This document shows, one piece after another, positions 34,049-44,782 of a stretch of DNA of 64,000 nt. The notes below the pieces were generated by a model. The model did no database searches. It was not told the origin of the DNA and saw only the letters and a program-made list of their open reading frames with translations. The position numbers were made by a program, and so were the translations under genes. How positions within the stretch are numbered: the stretch's first letter is position 1; each line of letters begins with the position of its first letter. Source of the stretch: Roseateles puraquae (GTDB lineage Bacteria > Pseudomonadota > Gammaproteobacteria > Burkholderiales > Burkholderiaceae_C); the NCBI RefSeq assembly GCF_002205845.1, contig NZ_NISI01000014.1, positions 1 through 64,000 of the forward strand. Reading direction: 5' to 3'.

Positions 34049-34725
34049 ACCTCCAGGCCATCGCCTTCGACCTCGACGGCACGCTGGTGGACAGCGCCGC
34101 CGGCGTCGCCCTCGCGCTGAATGCCGCGCTGATGAACGCGGGCCTGGCGCGCTTCGACCTCGCCACCGTGCGCGGCTGGATCGGCGACGGTCCGGACGCC
34201 CTCATCCAGCGCGCACTGCGCGCCTCCGACCTGGACGGCGTGGCGCCCGCGACGCTGGCCTGGCGGCTGCGCCGCGACTTCGACGAAGTCACGCTGCAGG
34301 ACCCGGCCGCGCAGGGCACGCCCTTTCCCGGCATGGCCGACCTGCTGCGGGCGCTGAGCGACGTCTACCCGCTGGTGGTCGTCACCAACAAGCCCACGCC
34401 GCTGGCACGCGCCGTGCTGGAAGCCGCCGGACTGCTGGCGTTTTTCTCGGCCGTCCACGGCGCCGACACCCCGGCGCAGCGCAAGCCCTCGCCGCTGCTG
34501 ATCGAGCAGGCGGCGCAGCGACTGGGCCTGCCCACGGCCGAGCTGCTGATGGTGGGCGACGGCTCCGCCGACCTGCGCGCCGCCCGCGCTGCCGGCTGCC
34601 GCGCGGCCTGGGTGAGCTGGGGCTACGGCGAGCCGCCGGCCGTGCTGGTCGGCGACATCTGGCGCCTGGACACGCCGCGCGACCTCATCGCCCGCCTGCA
34701 GCCCGACACCGAATCCATTCAATAG
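34045..34725 (+). CDS. cbbZ: phosphoglycolate phosphatase
   Basis: The 226-residue HAD phosphatase has [35 protein letters not shown] and [16 protein letters not shown] motifs in the right order. It removes phosphate from 2-phosphoglycolate formed by RubisCO oxygenation, feeding photorespiratory salvage. In R. eutropha cbbZ lies after cbbT; here it stands between cbbE and cbbF. Confidence 0.92.
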   Translation: MNLQAIAFDLDGTLVDSAAGVALALNAALMNAGLARFDLATVRGWIGDGPDALIQRALRASDLDGVAPATLAWRLRRDFDEVTLQDPAAQGTPFPGMADLLRALSDVYPLVVVTNKPTPLARAVLEAAGLLAFFSAVHGADTPAQRKPSPLLIEQAAQRLGLPTAELLMVGDGSADLRAARAAGCRAAWVSWGYGEPPAVLVGDIWRLDTPRDLIARLQPDTESIQ

Positions 34726-34734
34726 GAGACAAGC

Positions 34735-35808
34735 ATGCCCACCGGAGGACGTTCCACCCTCACCCAGTTCCTCATCGAGGAGCGCCGCCGCCACCCGGAC
34801 GCCACCGGCGACCTCAACGCGCTGATCACCGACGTGTCGCTGGCCTGCAAGGCCATCGCTCGCAAGGTGGCCTACGGGGCGCTGGCCGACGTGCTGGGCA
34901 GCGCCGGCACGGGCAATGTGCAGGGCGAAGACCAGAAGACGCTGGACGTGCTTGCCAACGACATGTTCCTGCGCGCCGCCGAATGGGGTGGACACAGCGC
35001 TGGCATGTTGTCCGAGGAACTGGAAGCGCCGTATGCGCTGCCGTCCCAGCACCCGCGCGGCAAATACCTGCTGCTGTTCGACCCGCTGGACGGCTCCTCC
35101 AACATCGACGTCAACGTGTCGGTCGGCAGCATCTTCTCGGTGCTGCGCGCGGCCACGCCGGGCGAGGACCCGCAGCCGGCGGACTTCCTGCAGCCCGGCA
35201 CCCAACAGGTCTGCGCCGGCTACGCCATCTACGGCCCCTCCACCATGCTGGTGCTGACGCTGGGCCGCGGCACGCACGCCTTCACGCTGGACCCGCAGCT
35301 GGGCGAATGGGTGCTCAGCCACCCCGACCTGAAGCTGCCCGAGAAGACCAGCGAGTTCGCCATCAATGCGTCCAACAGCCGCTTCTGGGAGCCGGCCGTG
35401 AAGCGCTATGTCGACGAGTGCATGGCCGGCAAGGCCGGCCCGCGCGGGCATGACTTCAACATGCGCTGGATCGCGTCGCTGGTGGCCGAGACCCACCGCA
35501 TCCTGATGCGCGGCGGCGTCTTCCTCTACCCGCGCGACAGCAAGGACCCGTCCAAGGCCGGCCGCCTGCGCCTGCTCTACGAGGCCAGCCCGATCTCCTT
35601 CCTCATCGAGCAGGCCGGCGGCCGCGCCAGCACCGGCCGCAGCCGGCTGATGGACGTGCAGCCCGACGCGCTGCACCAGCGCATCGGCTTCGTCTTCGGC
35701 TCGGCGCAGGAAGTGGCGCGCATCGAGAAATACCACGCCGAGGAACCCGGCCAGAGCTACGACTCGCCCCTCTTCGGCCGGCGCGGCCTGTTCGCCGCCA
35801 ACGCCTGA
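34735..35808 (+). CDS. cbbF: fructose/sedoheptulose-1,6-bisphosphatase, class I
   Basis: The 357-residue protein has the class I FBPase metal site [12 protein letters not shown] and the substrate-binding region [24 protein letters not shown] near the C-terminus. Early [16 protein letters not shown] also fits the family. It dephosphorylates fructose 1,6-bisphosphate and, in cbb operons, sedoheptulose 1,7-bisphosphate. AGGAGA lies before ATG 34735. Confidence 0.95.
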   Translation: MPTGGRSTLTQFLIEERRRHPDATGDLNALITDVSLACKAIARKVAYGALADVLGSAGTGNVQGEDQKTLDVLANDMFLRAAEWGGHSAGMLSEELEAPYALPSQHPRGKYLLLFDPLDGSSNIDVNVSVGSIFSVLRAATPGEDPQPADFLQPGTQQVCAGYAIYGPSTMLVLTLGRGTHAFTLDPQLGEWVLSHPDLKLPEKTSEFAINASNSRFWEPAVKRYVDECMAGKAGPRGHDFNMRWIASLVAETHRILMRGGVFLYPRDSKDPSKAGRLRLLYEASPISFLIEQAGGRASTGRSRLMDVQPDALHQRIGFVFGSAQEVARIEKYHAEEPGQSYDSPLFGRRGLFAANA

Positions 35809-35832
35809 TCCAGCAACCCGACGGGGAACCCC

Positions 35833-36711
35833 ATGTCCGCCAAGCATCCCATCATCGCCATCACCGGCTCGTCCGGCGCCGGCACCACCTCGGTGACGCG
35901 CACCTTCGAGAACATCTTCCGCCGCGAGGGCGTGGCCGCCGCCGTCATCGAGGGCGACAGCTTCCATCGCCATGATCGCCAGGCCATGAAGGCTGCCATG
36001 GCCGAGGCCGAGAAGAACGACCAGCCCCACTTCAGCCATTTCGGCGAAGACGCCAACCTCTTCGGCGAACTGCAGGAGCTGTTCCGCAGCTACGGCGAGA
36101 CCGGCACCGGCCAGAGCCGCAAATACCTGCACAACGACGAGGAGGCCGCGCCCTACCAGCAGCCCCCTGGCACCTTCACCGCCTGGGAGCCGCTGCCCAG
36201 GAGCGACCTGCTGTTCTACGAGGGCCTGCACGGCGGCGTGACCACCGACAAGGTGGACGTGGCCCGCTTCGTGGACCTGTTGATCGGCGTCGTGCCCGTC
36301 ATCAACCTGGAATGGATCCAGAAGATCCACCGCGACCGCAGCACGCGCGGCTACTCCACCGAGGCCGTCACCGACGTCATCCTGCGCCGCATGCACGAGT
36401 ACGTGCACTACATCTGCCCGCAGTTCACGCGCACCCACATCAACTTCCAGCGCGTGCCGGTGGTGGACACGTCGGACCCCTTCATCGCCCGCACCATCCC
36501 GACGGCGGACGAAAGCCTGGTCGTCATCCGCTTCGCCAACCCGCGCGGCTTCGACTTCCCCTACCTGCTCAGCATGCTGCACGACTCCTGGATGTCGCGC
36601 GCCAACACGCTGGTGGTGCCGGGCGGCAAGATGGAGCTGGCCATGCAGCTGATCTTCACGCCGATGATCATGCGGCTGGTGGAGCGCCGTCGCAACCTGC
36701 TGGCCGCGTGA
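35833..36711 (+). CDS. cbbP: phosphoribulokinase
   Basis: The 292-residue proteobacterial-type phosphoribulokinase has the P-loop GSSGAGTTSVTR, IEGDSFHRHDR with the catalytic Asp, and FYEGLHGG. It makes ribulose 1,5-bisphosphate from ribulose 5-phosphate and ATP, the reaction specific to the Calvin cycle. Length and motifs match the octameric bacterial class. Confidence 0.96.
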   Translation: MSAKHPIIAITGSSGAGTTSVTRTFENIFRREGVAAAVIEGDSFHRHDRQAMKAAMAEAEKNDQPHFSHFGEDANLFGELQELFRSYGETGTGQSRKYLHNDEEAAPYQQPPGTFTAWEPLPRSDLLFYEGLHGGVTTDKVDVARFVDLLIGVVPVINLEWIQKIHRDRSTRGYSTEAVTDVILRRMHEYVHYICPQFTRTHINFQRVPVVDTSDPFIARTIPTADESLVVIRFANPRGFDFPYLLSMLHDSWMSRANTLVVPGGKMELAMQLIFTPMIMRLVERRRNLLAA

Positions 36712-36722
36712 GGGAGCGTGCG

Positions 36723-38735
36723 ATGAAGAACGACCTCCCCACCCGCACCCTGCGCCAGAGCTGCGCCAACGCGCTGCGCATGCTGGCCGTCGACGCCGTG
36801 CAGGCCGCCCACTCCGGCCACCCCGGCATGCCGATGGGCATGGCTGACATCGCCGAGGCCCTGTGGCGCCACCACCTGCGCCACGACCCGGCCGACCCGG
36901 CCTGGCTGGACCGCGACCGCTTCGTGCTGTCCAACGGCCACGGCTCCATGCTGCTCTACGCGCTGCTGCACCTGAGCGGCTACGAGCTGCCCATGGACGA
37001 GCTGAAGCGCTTCCGCCAGCTGCACAGCAAGACCCCCGGCCACCCCGAGTTCGGCATGACGCCGGGTGTCGAGACCACCACCGGTCCGCTGGGCCAGGGC
37101 ATCGCCAACGCGGTGGGCATGGCGCTGGCCGAGAAGCTGCTGGCCGACGAGTTCAACCGCCCCGGCCACGAGGTCGTCAACCACCGCACCTATGCCTTCC
37201 TGGGCGACGGCTGCCTGATGGAAGGCATCAGCCACGAGGTCTGCTCGCTGGCCGGCACCTGGCGGCTGAACAAGCTCATCGCCTTCTACGACGACAACGG
37301 CATCTCCATCGACGGCGACGTGAAGGGCTGGTTCGGCGACGACACGCCGGGCCGCTTCGAGGCCTATGGCTGGACGGTGCTGCGCGAAGTGGACGGCCAC
37401 GACTTCGACGCGCTGGACCGCGCCATCGCCGCAGCCCACCAGTCCGACAAGCCGGTGCTGATCTGCTGCCGCACCACCATCGGCAAGGGCTCGCCCAACC
37501 GCGCCGGCACGGCCAAGGTCCACGGCGAGGCCCTGGGCGCCGACGAGATCGCGCTGACCCGCGCGGCGCTGGGCTGGACGGCCGCGCCCTTCGTGGTGCC
37601 GGCCGACGTGCAGCAGGCCTGGTCGGCCCGCGAGCGCGGCGCGGCGCTGAACGGCGCCTGGCGGCAACGCCTGTCCGCCTATGCCCTCGCCTACCCCGAC
37701 CTCGCCCGCGAGCTGCTGCGCCGCTGCGACCGCCACGCACCGCTGACGCCCGAGACGGAAGAAGCGCTGGCCCACGCCTGCGCCACGGCAGAAACCAAGG
37801 CGGTGGCCGTCGCCACCCGCAAGGCTTCGCAGGACGTGCTGCAGGACCTCGGCCCCGCGACCCCCGAGCTGCTGGGCGGCTCGGCCGACCTGACCGGCTC
37901 CAACCTCACGGACTGGAAGGGTCACCGCGCGCTGAAGGGCACCGGTACCGGCAACCACGTGCACTACGGCGTGCGCGAGTTCGGCATGGCGGCCGTTATG
38001 AACGGCCTGGCCCTGCACGGCGGCTACCGGCCCTTCGGTGGCACCTTCCTGGCCTTCTCGGACTACGCCCGCAACGGCGTTCGCATGGCGGCACTGATGA
38101 AGCTGCCGGTCGTGCACGTCTACACCCACGATTCCATCGGCCTGGGCGAGGACGGCCCCACCCACCAGCCGGTGGAACATGCCAGCAGCCTGCGGCTGAT
38201 CCCCGGCCTGGACGTCTGGCGCCCCGCCGACGCGACCGAAACGGCCGTGGCCTGGCGCGAGTCCATGCGCCGGCTGGACGGGCCCAGCGCGCTGCTGCTG
38301 TCGCGCCAGGCCCTGCCGCATGCCGGCGACGGCCGCGCGCGCCTGGACGACATCGCCCGCGGCGGCTACGTGCTGCGCCGGCCCGAAGGCGAGCGCGTCG
38401 CGCTGCTGGCCAGCGGCTCTGAGGTCGGCCTCGCACTGGCAGCGGCCCCGCTGCTCGCCGAGGCCGGCATCCCGGCCCGCGTCGTGTCCCTGCCCTGCCT
38501 GGATGTGTTCGACCGCCAGGACGCCGCCTGGCGTGCTGACGTCATCCCCCGCCACCTGCCCCGCCTGGCCATCGAGGCCGGCAGCACCGGCCTGTGGTGG
38601 AAGTACGTCGGCGAGAACGGCGACGTGGTCGGCATCGACCGCTTCGGCGAATCCGCCCCGGCCGGCGAGCTGTTCCCGCTGTTCGGCCTCACCGCCGAGG
38701 CCGTGGCCGCGCGTGCCCGCGCCCTGCTTTCATAA
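36723..38735 (+). CDS. cbbT: transketolase
   Basis: The 670-residue enzyme has the N-terminal thiamine-diphosphate domain ([35 protein letters not shown]), the pyrimidine-binding domain ([18 protein letters not shown]) and the C-terminal domain. It moves two-carbon units between sugar phosphates in RuBP regeneration. ATG 36723 is 11 bases after the cbbP stop. Confidence 0.96.
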   Translation: MKNDLPTRTLRQSCANALRMLAVDAVQAAHSGHPGMPMGMADIAEALWRHHLRHDPADPAWLDRDRFVLSNGHGSMLLYALLHLSGYELPMDELKRFRQLHSKTPGHPEFGMTPGVETTTGPLGQGIANAVGMALAEKLLADEFNRPGHEVVNHRTYAFLGDGCLMEGISHEVCSLAGTWRLNKLIAFYDDNGISIDGDVKGWFGDDTPGRFEAYGWTVLREVDGHDFDALDRAIAAAHQSDKPVLICCRTTIGKGSPNRAGTAKVHGEALGADEIALTRAALGWTAAPFVVPADVQQAWSARERGAALNGAWRQRLSAYALAYPDLARELLRRCDRHAPLTPETEEALAHACATAETKAVAVATRKASQDVLQDLGPATPELLGGSADLTGSNLTDWKGHRALKGTGTGNHVHYGVREFGMAAVMNGLALHGGYRPFGGTFLAFSDYARNGVRMAALMKLPVVHVYTHDSIGLGEDGPTHQPVEHASSLRLIPGLDVWRPADATETAVAWRESMRRLDGPSALLLSRQALPHAGDGRARLDDIARGGYVLRRPEGERVALLASGSEVGLALAAAPLLAEAGIPARVVSLPCLDVFDRQDAAWRADVIPRHLPRLAIEAGSTGLWWKYVGENGDVVGIDRFGESAPAGELFPLFGLTAEAVAARARALLS

Positions 38736-38757
38736 CGACAACCCGAGAGACATTCCC

Positions 38758-39771
38758 TTGACCCTCCGCATCGCCATCAACGGCTATGGCCGCATCGGCC
38801 GCAACGTGCTGCGCGCGCTGTTCGAGACCCAGCGCACGCACGAGATCGACATCGTCGCCATCAACGACCTGGGCGACGCCCGCGTCAACGCCCACCTGAC
38901 CCGCCACGACACGGCCCACGGCCGCTTCGGCCTGCCGGTGTCCTGCGAGGGCGAGCACCTCGTCGTGGACGGCCGGCGCATCCGCGTCACCTCCATTCGC
39001 AACCCCGCCGAGCTGCCGTGGCGTGACATGGGCGTGGACCTCGTCATGGAATGCACCGGCCTGTTCACCAGCAAGGCCAAGGCCGGCGCCCACCTGGCGG
39101 CCGGCGCGAAGCAGGTGCTGATCAGCGCGCCCGGCGGTGCCGACGTGGACGCCACCATCGTCTATGGCGTCAACCACGGCGTGCTGAAGGCCGAGCACCG
39201 CGTCGTCTCCAACGCCTCCTGCACCACCAACTGCCTGGCACCCGTGGCCCGGGTGCTGCACGCGGGCGTCGGCATCGCGCACGGCCTGATGACCACCATC
39301 CACAGCTACACGAATGACCAGGTGCTGACCGACGTCTATCACGAGGACCTGCGCCGCGCCCGCTCGGCCACGCAGTCCATGATCCCGACCAAGACCGGCG
39401 CCGCCGCCGCAGTGGGCCTAGTGTTGCCCGAACTGGCCGGGCGGCTGGACGGCTTCGCGGTGCGGGTGCCGACGATCAATGTCTCGATGGTGGATCTCGT
39501 GTTCACCGCCGGGCGCGACACGACGGTCGAGGAGGTCAACGGCCTGCTGCGCGAGGCGGCCTTCGCCGGCCCGCTGCAGGGCATCCTCGGCTACAGCGAC
39601 GAACCGCTGGTGTCGGTGGACTTCAACCACGATGCGCGCTCCAGCATCGTCGACGCCAGCTGCACCAAGGTGGCCAGTGGCCGCCTCGTCAAGGTCTGTG
39701 CCTGGTACGACAACGAGTGGGGCTTCTCCAACCGCATGCTCGACACGGCCCTTGCCATGTCCCGCGCCTGA
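38758..39771 (+). CDS. cbbG: glyceraldehyde-3-phosphate dehydrogenase
   Basis: The 337-residue protein has the Rossmann start [15 protein letters not shown], the catalytic [10 protein letters not shown] and the C-terminal [12 protein letters not shown]. The only plausible start is TTG at 38758, giving (M)[14 protein letters not shown] and preceded by GAGAG; no ATG is available at the N-terminus. It reduces 1,3-bisphosphoglycerate in the fixation phase. Confidence 0.94.
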   Translation: MTLRIAINGYGRIGRNVLRALFETQRTHEIDIVAINDLGDARVNAHLTRHDTAHGRFGLPVSCEGEHLVVDGRRIRVTSIRNPAELPWRDMGVDLVMECTGLFTSKAKAGAHLAAGAKQVLISAPGGADVDATIVYGVNHGVLKAEHRVVSNASCTTNCLAPVARVLHAGVGIAHGLMTTIHSYTNDQVLTDVYHEDLRRARSATQSMIPTKTGAAAAVGLVLPELAGRLDGFAVRVPTINVSMVDLVFTAGRDTTVEEVNGLLREAAFAGPLQGILGYSDEPLVSVDFNHDARSSIVDASCTKVASGRLVKVCAWYDNEWGFSNRMLDTALAMSRA

Positions 39772-39782
39772 GGAGGCGCGGC

Positions 39783-40964
39783 ATGGCCTTCAAGACTCTC
39801 CACGAGATCAACCTGCGCGGCCAGCGCGTCTTCATCCGCTGCGACCTCAACGTGCCGCTGGACGCCGCCGGCCGCGTGGCCGATGACACCCGCATCCGCG
39901 CCAGCCTGCCCGGCATCCAGCAGGCGCTGCAGCAGGGCGCCCGCGTGATGGTGACCTCCCACCTGGGCCGGCCCGCGGAAGGCAGGCTCGAAGCGCGTGA
40001 CTCGCTGCGCCCCGTCGCCGAGCGGCTGGCGCATCTGCTGCGCACACCCGTGCCACTGGTCACCGACTGGCTCGACCAGCCCTTCGACGTGGCGCCCGGC
40101 GCGGTGGTGATGCTGGAGAACTGCCGCGCCAACCCCGGCGAGAAGGCGAATTCGCGCGAGCTGGCCCACCGCATGGCCGCGCTCTGCGACGTCTATGTGA
40201 ACGATGCCTTCGGCACCGCCCACCGCGCCGAAGCCACCACCGAGGCCCTGGCCCGGCTGGCCGGCGAGGCCTGCGCCGGGCCGCTGATGGCGTCGGAGCT
40301 CCAGGCGCTGGGTCGCGCGCTGGCGGCGCCCGAGCGGCCCATGGCGGCCATCGTCGGCGGCTCCAAGGTGTCCACCAAGCTGGCCATCCTGAACGCGCTG
40401 GCGCAGCGCGTGGAGCTGCTGATCGTCGGCGGCGGCATGGCCAACACCTTCCTGCTGGCGGCCGGCCAGCCGGTGGGCAAGTCGCTGTGCGAGCCCGGCA
40501 TGGTGGACGCCGCCCGCGAGGTGATGGCCACGCTGAAGGCCCGCGGCGCGCGGCTCTTCCTGCCGAGCGACGTCGTCGTGGCCGACGCCGTCTCCGAGAC
40601 CGCCCTGCCCGCCATCAAGCCGGTGGCCGAGGTCGGCGGCAGCGACCTCATCCTCGACTTCGGTCCGCAGTCCATGCGCCGCCTCGTCGACGAGTTGGAG
40701 ACCTGCAAGACCATCGTCTGGAACGGGCCGCTCGGCGTGTTCGAGATCGAGAAGTTCTCGCACGGCACGCGCATGCTGGCCACGGCCATCGCCAACTCCA
40801 AGGCCTTTTCCATCGCCGGCGGCGGCGACACGGTGGCCGCCGTCAACCAGTTCGACGTGGCCGACCGCATCGACTACGTCTCCACGGCCGGCGGCGCCTT
40901 CCTCGAATTCCTGGAAGGCAAGACCCTGCCCGCCGTGCGCGCGCTCGAAGACCGCGCCAACTGA
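39783..40964 (+). CDS. cbbK: phosphoglycerate kinase
   Basis: The 393-residue protein has [41 protein letters not shown] and the nucleotide-binding GGGDTVAA near the C-terminus, all in family order. It phosphorylates 3-phosphoglycerate, the first product of RubisCO. GAGGAGGCG precedes ATG 39783, 11 bases after the cbbG stop. Confidence 0.96.
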   Translation: MAFKTLHEINLRGQRVFIRCDLNVPLDAAGRVADDTRIRASLPGIQQALQQGARVMVTSHLGRPAEGRLEARDSLRPVAERLAHLLRTPVPLVTDWLDQPFDVAPGAVVMLENCRANPGEKANSRELAHRMAALCDVYVNDAFGTAHRAEATTEALARLAGEACAGPLMASELQALGRALAAPERPMAAIVGGSKVSTKLAILNALAQRVELLIVGGGMANTFLLAAGQPVGKSLCEPGMVDAAREVMATLKARGARLFLPSDVVVADAVSETALPAIKPVAEVGGSDLILDFGPQSMRRLVDELETCKTIVWNGPLGVFEIEKFSHGTRMLATAIANSKAFSIAGGGDTVAAVNQFDVADRIDYVSTAGGAFLEFLEGKTLPAVRALEDRAN

Positions 40965-40989
40965 ATACTCAAACCCACCGGAGTCCCCG

Positions 40990-41847
40990 ATGCCCATGAT
41001 TTCCCTGCGCCGCCTGCTCGACCACGCCGCCGAGCACCGCTACGGCGTGCCCGCCTTCAACGTCAACAACCTGGAACAGATCCAGGCCATCCTGCAGGCC
41101 GCCCAGAAGACCGATAGCCCGGTCATCCTGCAAGCCTCGGCCGGCGCGCGCAAATACGCGGGCGAGCCCTTCCTGCGCAAGATGGTGGAGGCCGCCGTCG
41201 AGATGTATCCGCGCCTGCCCATCGTCATGCACCAGGATCACGGCGCCAGCCCCGCGGTGTGCATGCAGTCCATCCGTTCGGGCTTCACCAGCGTGATGAT
41301 GGACGGCTCGCTGCTGGAGGACGCCAAGACCCCAGCCAGCTACGAGTACAACGTGGCCGTGACCCGGCGCGTCGTGGAGATGGCGCATGCGGTGGACGTG
41401 TCGGTGGAAGGCGAACTGGGCTGCCTGGGCTCGCTCGAATCCGGCACCGCCGGCGAGGAGGACGGTGTGGGCGCCGAAGGCGTGCTGACCCACGAGCAGA
41501 TGCTGACCGACCCCGACCAGGCCGCCGACTTCGTCGCCCAGACCGGCGTGGACGCCCTGGCCATCGCCATCGGCACCTCGCACGGCGCCTACAAGTTCAG
41601 CCGCAAGCCCACGGGCGACATCCTCGCGATCGACCGCATCAAGCAGATCCACGCGCGCATCCCCGACACCCATCTCGTCATGCACGGCTCGTCGTCGGTG
41701 CCGCAGGAGTGGCTGACCGTCATCCGCGAGCACGGCGGCGACATCAAGGAAACCTACGGCGTGCCGGTCGAGGAGATCCAGGAAGGCATCCGCCACGGCG
41801 TGCGCAAGATGGGGTTTGGGGAGCAATGGAACCAAAAACCAACGTAA
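40990..41847 (+). pseudogene. cbbA: class II fructose-bisphosphate aldolase, 3' end lost to a transposon
   Basis: The first 274 residues are a normal class II aldolase: [11 protein letters not shown], the Zn ligands in MHQDHGAS and [20 protein letters not shown] and MHGSSSVP. After GIRHGVRKM the family continues with an Asn/Asp block (NIDTD) and about 70 more residues. Here the frame enters the transposon end at 41811 and finishes as [11 protein letters not shown]. The lost part binds the substrate phosphate, so activity is doubtful. The missing 3' end is not found in the window. Confidence 0.9.
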
Positions 41848-41848
41848 G
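41811..41848 (+). repeat. Tn3-family left inverted repeat (38 bp)
   Basis: The sequence starts GGGGTTTGGGGAGC and ends AACGTAAG, the form and length of Tn3-family terminal repeats. It lies exactly at the point where cbbA loses similarity to its family. Its inverted partner is not seen in the window. Confidence 0.85.
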
Positions 41849-41850
41849 CC

Positions 41851-42780
41851 CTACCAACGCTTTTCGGTGTCTTCTTCCCAGGCGCCCATCTCGACAAAAC
41901 AGTTGCGCATGTCGGCCTCCTGGCTGATCTCGGTCAGCAGGTCATGCACGCTCTTGTCCAGCTCATCGTCGCTCCGATACGGAATGGTCAACTCATAGTG
42001 GCCGGCATCCAGCCGCTTCATGCCATAGGGCTCCAGGCAGTAGCGCTCAATGTTCTCCGTGGCCCGCTTCCGGCCGCGCACGAACTTGCTGTTATTCACC
42101 ACCGCGAGGCGCAGGGTGACGGTGGCCACCCGCTCGGCGGCGGGCGGCTCTGCCGGCGACGCGGCCGAAGGCTGCTGGTCGCGTGACCTGGCGCTCTTCT
42201 GGTACGCGCCGATCTCGACACCACGGTGGCGCAGGTAGCTGTACAGCGTGCTCTTGGAGATGTGCAGCTTCTCGCCGATCGCGCTGACGCTCAGGCGACC
42301 TTCGCGGTAGAGGGTTTCGGCCGCCATGGCGGTGGCCTCAGCCTTGGCTGGCAGGCCCTTGGGACGGCCACCGATCCGGCCACGCGCCCGTGCGGCCGAC
42401 AGACCCGCCTGAGTCCGCTCGCGGATCAGCTCGCGCTCGAACTCCGCCAGCGAGGCGAACAGGTTGAACACCAGGCGGCCTTGGGCGTGGGTGGTGTCGA
42501 TGGGGTCATTCAGGCTCTGTAAGCCGACCTTGCGCTCTGCCAGCTCGCCGACCAACTCGACCAGGTGCTTGAGGGAACGCCCAAGGCGATCCAGCTTCCA
42601 GATCACCACGGCATCACCCGGCCGCACGTTGGCCAGCAGTTTGTCCAACTCCGGCCGGGCGCTTTTCGCGCCGCTGGCGATGTCTTGGTAGATGCGTTCG
42701 CACCCGGCCTGTTTCAGGGCATCGACTTGTAGGTCGGCTTTCTGATCCCGAGTGCTCACTCGCGCATAACCGATCTTCAT
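41851..42780 (-). CDS. tnpR: Tn3-family serine resolvase TnpR with C-terminal extension
   Basis: The 309-residue protein starts MKIGYARVSTRDQ with the catalytic Ser. It has the serine-recombinase core to about 140 (WKLDRLGRSLKHLVEL, FERELIRERT) and a helix-turn-helix (about 160-190; RLSVSAIGEKLHISKSTLYSYLR). About 115 further residues with no obvious motif follow, as in some long Tn3-family resolvases. It resolves cointegrates at res. ATG 42780 is preferred over a TTG one codon earlier. Confidence 0.88.
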   Translation of the reverse strand: MKIGYARVSTRDQKADLQVDALKQAGCERIYQDIASGAKSARPELDKLLANVRPGDAVVIWKLDRLGRSLKHLVELVGELAERKVGLQSLNDPIDTTHAQGRLVFNLFASLAEFERELIRERTQAGLSAARARGRIGGRPKGLPAKAEATAMAAETLYREGRLSVSAIGEKLHISKSTLYSYLRHRGVEIGAYQKSARSRDQQPSAASPAEPPAAERVATVTLRLAVVNNSKFVRGRKRATENIERYCLEPYGMKRLDAGHYELTIPYRSDDELDKSVHDLLTEISQEADMRNCFVEMGAWEEDTEKRW

Positions 42781-42981
42781 CAAAAGTACTGTTTACTCGA
42801 CTACGTTAGTAATAGTTGAACTTTGATTAAGCGTACCAGTTATTTGAACCGTAGCGCGGGGAGCTTAACGAACCGAGCCATTCCTCGATAGAGTTCGGCA
42901 AAACCTTCGTTTTGTCGAACCATTGCATCGCCCTTTGTGATTGGCGTATAAACACACAAACACCTATTAGCGGAGAACGCT
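42781..42981. promoter_or_regulatory. res-like resolution and promoter region of the Tn3 element
   Basis: This AT-rich stretch between tnpR and the antitoxin gene contains a near-perfect palindrome at 42894-42919 (arms TTCGGCAAAAC and GTTTTGTCGAA, one mismatch, four-base centre) and other A/T-rich inverted segments. Such arrays are resolvase sites that also hold the divergent promoters. Individual subsites are not resolved by eye. Confidence 0.6.
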
Positions 42982-43221
42982 ATGAATACCATTCGCTGGA
43001 ATGTCGCCGTCTCGGCCGACACCGACCAGTCGCTTCGGATGTTTCTGGCCAGCCAGGGCGGCGGCCGTAAGGGCGACCTGTCGCGCTTCATCGAAGAAGC
43101 GGTACGGGCACACATCCTGGAGCTGAGCGCTGAGCAGGCCAAGGCCGCTAACGCCCATCTGAGTGAGGCAGAATTGACCAACGCGGTTGACGAAGCGCTC
43201 GACTGGGCACGTAAGCGCTGA
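42982..43221 (+). CDS. ribbon-helix-helix-type antitoxin
   Basis: The 79-residue protein has the pattern RWNVAVSADTDQSLRMFLASQGGGRKGDLSRFIEEAVRAHI, with an N-terminal strand then two helices, as in RHH/CopG-like antitoxins. An acidic helical C-terminus would bind the toxin. The stop codon overlaps the toxin start by one base, so the two are coupled. It probably represses its own promoter in the res region. Confidence 0.75.
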   Translation: MNTIRWNVAVSADTDQSLRMFLASQGGGRKGDLSRFIEEAVRAHILELSAEQAKAANAHLSEAELTNAVDEALDWARKR

Positions 43222-43631
43222 TGCGGGTCGTGTTGGATACCAACATCCTGTTCAGCGCCCTGATCTCGCCACATGGCGCGCCCGATGCGATCTACCGTGC
43301 CTGGCGGGCGGCGCGTTTCGAGGTGGTGACCTCGCGGATGCAACTCGATGAAATTCGTCGAGCCAGCCGCTATCCCAAGCTTCAGGCCATCCTACAGCCC
43401 GCCAAGGTGGGCGCCATGATCAATAACCTGCAACGGGCTGTGGTACTGGAGCGCCTGACCATCGAGGTCGAAGCCGATGATCCGGATGACTCGTTTTTGC
43501 TGGCCATGGCCTTGGCGGGCGATGCGGACTACCTGGTAACCGGTGATCGCCGCGCCGGCCTGCTGCAACGCGGGCACATCGAACGCACGCGGATCGTCAC
43601 GCCCGCCGTGTTCTGCGTCGAGGTGCTGTGA
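43221..43631 (+). CDS. PIN-domain toxin
   Basis: The 136-residue protein has a PIN nuclease fold with VVLDTNILFSAL at the start and acidic residues in LDEIRRASRY, DDPDDSFLLAMALAGDADYLVTGD. These give the Asp/Glu set for Mg-dependent RNA cleavage, as in VapC-like toxins. It is the second gene of the toxin-antitoxin pair in the transposon and ends three bases before the tnpA ATG. Confidence 0.85.
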   Translation: MRVVLDTNILFSALISPHGAPDAIYRAWRAARFEVVTSRMQLDEIRRASRYPKLQAILQPAKVGAMINNLQRAVVLERLTIEVEADDPDDSFLLAMALAGDADYLVTGDRRAGLLQRGHIERTRIVTPAVFCVEVL

Positions 43632-43634
43632 TCA

Positions 43635-44774
43635 ATGCCGGTCGGTTTTCTGACTCAAGAGCAACGCGACGGTTTTGGCCGCTATGTTGATTCGCCCAGC
43701 CGTGAAGAGCTGGAACGTTACTTCCACCTGAGCGATGAAGACCGTGAAGCCATCCAGGTGCTGCGGGGTAACCATAACCGTCTGGGTTATGCCGTTCTGC
43801 TGACCACCGTCCGCTTCGTTGGCGTTCTGCCGGACAAGCCCGCCGCCGTGCCGGTGGAAGTCCTGCAGGTGCTTTGCCGACAACTGGCGATTCCAGACCC
43901 CGACTGCCTCCAGCGCTATAGCGATCATCGCCGCTGGATACATGCCACCGATATTCAGAACCGCTTTGGCTATCGTCATTTCACCGATCCGGGCATCGGC
44001 TTTCGCTTGAGCCGCTGGCTGTATGCCCTCTGCTGGACGGGCACCGACCGGCCGGGAGTGCTGTTTGAGCGAGCCACCTCGTGGCTGTTCACACAGAAAG
44101 TCCTCCTGCCTGGTGTGTCTCAACTAGAGCGCTTTATCGCCCAGTTGCGCAGTCGGGTCGAAGAACGCCTCTGGTTTACGCTGGGCCGCAGCGTGACTGA
44201 GGAACAGCGATTGCAACTGCAAGACTTGCTGACGGTGGCCGAAGGCAACCGCAGCTCCCGGCTGGATCAATTGCGCTCCGGCCCGGTCATGGTCAGTGGC
44301 CCCGCGTTGATTCGGGCACTGCGCCGGCTCGATGACGTGCGCGGCATCGGCATCACCTTGCCGGCGGCGGCGCACATCCCTCCCAGCCGTATCGCCGCCC
44401 TGGCCCGCTTCGCCAACACGGCCAAGGTCACCGCGATTAATCGGCTGCCGGCGTCGCGGCGGATGGCGACACTGGTGGCCTTCGCACTCTGCCTGGAGGC
44501 GACTGCGCACGACGACGCACTGGAAGTCCTGGAGGCCTTGCTGCGCGACCTGTTCAGCAACGCGGAGAAGGCCGACAAGAAAGCCCGCATGCGCAGCCTG
44601 AAAGACCTGGATCGGTCGGCCGCGACGCTCGCCGCCGCGTGCAAGGTCGTGCTGGACAGCTCGATCAGCGATGACAACGTGCGCGCCCGGCTGTTCAACG
44701 ACCTGCCGAGGACCACCCTGGAAAAGGCCCTGGAAGGGGTGATGTTGGTTTCGATGCAGGAACTGGCGGTTTAA
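43635..44774 (+). pseudogene. tnpA: Tn3-family transposase TnpA, N-terminal third only
   Basis: The 379-residue fragment starts PVGFLTQEQRDGFGRYVD and follows the normal N-terminal DNA-binding region of Tn3-family TnpA (usual length close to 1000). It ends abruptly after RTTLEKALE, where GGGG at 44736 begins foreign sequence that adds VMLVSMQELAV and a stop. The catalytic DDE region is missing, so the element cannot transpose by itself. Confidence 0.85.
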
Positions 44775-44782
44775 AGTTAGCG
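44736..44782 (+). repeat. putative terminal repeat of a second Tn3-type element, inserted in tnpA
   Basis: The sequence begins GGGGTGATGTTGG and ends TTTAAAGTTAGCG. The GGGG start and AAGTTAGCG end resemble Tn3-type terminal repeats, and it sits exactly where tnpA is broken. A full-length divergent transposase follows on the opposite strand with its 3' end toward this repeat, the usual geometry. No clear partner repeat was found to the right. Confidence 0.5.

Larger units (their letters stand above)
41811..44735 (+). mobile_element. partial Tn3-family transposon carrying a toxin-antitoxin pair
   Basis: From the left repeat the order is tnpR (minus), a res-like region, an RHH antitoxin and PIN toxin (plus), and a truncated tnpA (plus). 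This is a Tn3-family layout with a toxin-antitoxin cassette next to res. The element ends inside tnpA where another GGGG-type end begins at 44736; the remaining two-thirds of tnpA and the right repeat are missing here. Confidence 0.8.
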
